In this document: positions 23,377-25,236 of the stretch, in pieces
How the letters are laid out: the number at the start of each line of letters is the position of its first letter
How positions within the stretch are numbered: the stretch's first letter is position 1
Source: CAZKCK01 sp964552325
GTDB taxonomy: Bacteria; Bacteroidota; Bacteroidia; Bacteroidales; TTA-H9
NCBI GenBank assembly: GCA_964552325.1
Contig: CAZKHA010000039.1
Location: forward strand, 1-25,236
Length of the DNA stretch: 25,236 nucleotides
Reading direction: 5' to 3'
Program-made: the position numbers and the translations under genes
Notes under the pieces: generated by a model
Database searches by the model: none
The model's input: only the letters and a program-made list of their open reading frames with translations
What the model was told of the DNA's origin: nothing

Positions 23377-25017
23377 TTAATCTTTAGAAATAATTAGTTT
23401 TTTATGAATGGTTATATTCCCGATGCTAAGTTTTATGAGGTATGTGTCTGATGAAAGTCCATTGAAGTAGATTTTTCCAGGAAGCTTAAATTGGTTATGT
23501 GTTTGAATTATTTTTCCTTCTGTGTTAATTACTTCTAGATTATCTACTTTTGAATAGTTCTCAGAATAAACATCGCAATAATCTTTTGCTGGATTAGGTG
23601 ATATAAATATGTTGGCTACAATGTCACCAGACATAATATCTTCAGATATAATGCTGAATTCTGATGTTTTGCATCTCCCAATAAAAATATTCAATGATGT
23701 TCTATCAGAATTTCTATTACTGTGTTGATTTAACTTTGATATGCAGTTACCTGTTATGAGAGCTTCTTTTTCGTTTAATTGAATAGCTGACTTTATTTTA
23801 TTTGTTTTATTTGGCAAATAATTGTTAGTTGTAAGTAAATTTGCTTTACCGAATTGTAGTTTAGTACGAAACCCATCCTTTATCGAAACATCGCTATCGT
23901 ATGATAACGAAAAAGTTTGATTTTGCATTAGGCTTTCAGATGGCTGCGAGGTTTTTAGGCTTGAACTTGTTTCATTCGAGTTCTGGTTGTTGAATTCAAT
24001 AAGAGTTAGATCTGATTTTGAGTCTATTTTACAGAAAAAGCTATTCGTTTTAAGATAGTTTGTGGGTGAGGTTACCGTTATGTTTTTTTCGGGCATTTGT
24101 TTGCCTATCAGTATTAAAGCTCCATCAGACATAACGTCAAAGGCTTCTATTTCTTTGTTTGTATCAGAAATATAGCTTTTTTCCCAATCAATAGTTCCCA
24201 TTGCCGATAACTTTTGGATAGAAAAATTAGCAGCACTCATGTTGTAAGTATTATCGATGGTTGGTTTCTTTAAATAATACCCTCTAGCATAGTATAATTT
24301 GTTATCGAATGCCTTAATGAGGGTTTTTTGAGCCTGTAAAGTATCTCTTTTCCACCACAGTATTTCGCCATTTCTATCTAAACTTGCAATAAAAGTGCTT
24401 GATGATGAAAGGTTGCCGTTCTCAGAAATAGTTGATTGGCTTGTTGGTTTCTGTAATTCGGGTCCTGTTACTATTCCTGATATATAAATCTGATCATCTA
24501 TAACATCCATATCATAAAAGAAATCGTGTTCATTCCCTCCATAGCCTTTAACCCAAATTACTTTTCCGGAAGCATCGTATTTGGTTACAAAAATGTCCAT
24601 ATATCCTCTTCCTCTTAGGCTGGTACTATCAAAAAATGCTTGCCACATAAAACAACCCGCGATAATAATATTTCCTTGGTTATCTATTTTTATTTTTTTT
24701 GCAAATTCAGCAATAATTAAGTTTTCTGAATACGTCCCGCCTGCTTGCTTGGCCCAAAGAAGCCTTCCATCACTGTCAAATTTTGCTAGAAAAATATCAC
24801 TTGATCCTAAGGATTTTAGTGTGCAATTGTCAAAAGTAATTTCATCTTGAAAGTAACCTGTTATGTACAAGTTCCCGGCATTGTCCATGGCAGAAGAATA
24901 TATTTCATCTGAACCTTGTCCTCCAAAATATTTCAACCACTTTGGTTCGATATCTTGTGCGGAGCATAACATACTTGCAAGTAAAAAAAGACTTGAATAG
25001 AGTATTGGTTTTAACAT
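23377..25017 (-). CDS. Secreted SBBP-repeat protein with T9SS sorting domain
   Basis: This 546-residue secreted protein starts with a signal peptide (MLKPILYSS...MLCSAQ, cleavage near 21). Residues about 25-190 hold SBBP-type beta-propeller repeats, each with a GGxGxDE start, a DNxGNxYITG strand and an LAKFDxDGxLLWAKxxGG end. The middle (about 190-470) is Asn/Ser-rich with weaker repeats. The C-terminus (473-546), starting SPNPAKDY, with LEVINTEGKII and LIKLSIGNITIHKKLI, is a type A sorting domain of the type IX secretion system. It should therefore be exported through the outer membrane and attached to the surface. Function is unknown; many such proteins look adhesive or structural. It follows a cut gene on the same strand by 38 bp and is probably in its operon. 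Confidence 0.85.
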   Translation of the reverse strand: MLKPILYSSLFLLASMLCSAQDIEPKWLKYFGGQGSDEIYSSAMDNAGNLYITGYFQDEITFDNCTLKSLGSSDIFLAKFDSDGRLLWAKQAGGTYSENLIIAEFAKKIKIDNQGNIIIAGCFMWQAFFDSTSLRGRGYMDIFVTKYDASGKVIWVKGYGGNEHDFFYDMDVIDDQIYISGIVTGPELQKPTSQSTISENGNLSSSSTFIASLDRNGEILWWKRDTLQAQKTLIKAFDNKLYYARGYYLKKPTIDNTYNMSAANFSIQKLSAMGTIDWEKSYISDTNKEIEAFDVMSDGALILIGKQMPEKNITVTSPTNYLKTNSFFCKIDSKSDLTLIEFNNQNSNETSSSLKTSQPSESLMQNQTFSLSYDSDVSIKDGFRTKLQFGKANLLTTNNYLPNKTNKIKSAIQLNEKEALITGNCISKLNQHSNRNSDRTSLNIFIGRCKTSEFSIISEDIMSGDIVANIFISPNPAKDYCDVYSENYSKVDNLEVINTEGKIIQTHNQFKLPGKIYFNGLSSDTYLIKLSIGNITIHKKLIISKD

Positions 25018-25055
25018 TGTTAGTTGAATTATTGGTTTGGAATACTTTAAAAGTT

Positions 25056-25236
25056 TTATTGTTGTTTTAGGTTTATGAGTAAGATTTTGGTTTCTCCCTC
25101 TTTCTCTAATTTAATAAATTTCGCGTTGTTTGAAAATGGTATCATTGTCTTCAATGATTTGATCTCATTATCCAACGAATTCAATAAAGTTATTTCGTTT
25201 ATAGGATTGTAAAGTTGCCAGGGGAATTGGGGTATT
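25056..25236 (-). CDS. C-terminal end of an unrecognised protein
   Basis: A minus-strand frame is open from the window edge to a TAA at 25056-25058, giving 59 residues. It begins IPQFPWQLYNPINEITLLNS, then has a short Lys-rich stretch and ends KILLINLKQQ. The start lies outside the window. I do not recognise it. The strand, the 38-bp spacing to the T9SS protein and the lack of an in-frame stop suggest a real upstream gene of the same operon. Confidence 0.5.
   Translation of the reverse strand, partial: IPQFPWQLYNPINEITLLNSLDNEIKSLKTMIPFSNNAKFIKLEKEGETKILLINLKQQ

Noticed and set aside
1..25236. tRNA or rRNA genes, insertion sequences, integrase or prophage genes
   Set aside because: No cloverleaf-like segment, transposase, integrase or terminal repeat was recognised; the region looks like ordinary chromosome.

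Overview
The window is AT-rich Bacteroidota (Bacteroidetes) chromosome, probably from a Bacteroidales/Marinilabiliales-like anaerobe or facultative anaerobe. The evidence is a C-terminal type IX secretion sorting domain, FadL-like outer membrane proteins of the Bacteroidota type, a DUF4403 lipoprotein, an archaeal/eukaryal-type prolyl-tRNA synthetase, and several promoters of the Bacteroidota form TTG-N19..23-TAnnTTTG. No tRNA, rRNA, CRISPR array, insertion sequence or prophage gene was found.

Layout. 1-1100 (-): a DUF4403 lipoprotein cut by the window edge. 1292-2014 (+): ftsE, without ftsX beside it. 2023-4255 (-): two overlapping GT4-type glycosyltransferases. 4333-5805 (-): proS with an intrinsic terminator. 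5936-9117 (+): a low-complexity aromatic/Ser-rich lipoprotein, then a FadL/OmpP1-type barrel, ended by a long bidirectional terminator. 9194-11189 (-): pabB-pabC-ridA. 11246-11821 (+): pabA, divergent from pabB; together these make the folate precursor p-aminobenzoate. 11818-14483 (-): namZ (exo-muramidase) overlapping a sodium:solute symporter by 4 bp, which looks like a peptidoglycan-sugar salvage pair. 14659-18041 (+): an outer membrane barrel plus nrfH and nrfA, a periplasmic ammonia-forming nitrite reductase operon with a good promoter and terminator. 18326-19640 (+): an ECF sigma factor and a one-pass membrane TPR protein, probably its anti-sigma factor. 19690-22950 (-): a large membrane-anchored TPR-CHAT caspase-like protease, convergent with the sigma pair. 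23377-25017 (-): a secreted SBBP-repeat protein with a T9SS sorting tail. 25056-25236 (-): the C-terminal end of an unrecognised gene.

The most notable region is 18122-22950. A sigma factor, a TPR membrane partner and a TPR-CHAT protease sit side by side. Predicted topology places the protease domain and the partner's TPR domain in the same compartment (periplasm). This suggests a signalling route in which a caspase-like protease cleaves an anti-sigma factor to free an ECF sigma, parallel in logic to the Csx29 (TPR-CHAT)/Csx30/sigma module of type III-E CRISPR systems but without any CRISPR component here. The proteins and motifs are read from the sequence; the circuit is inference.
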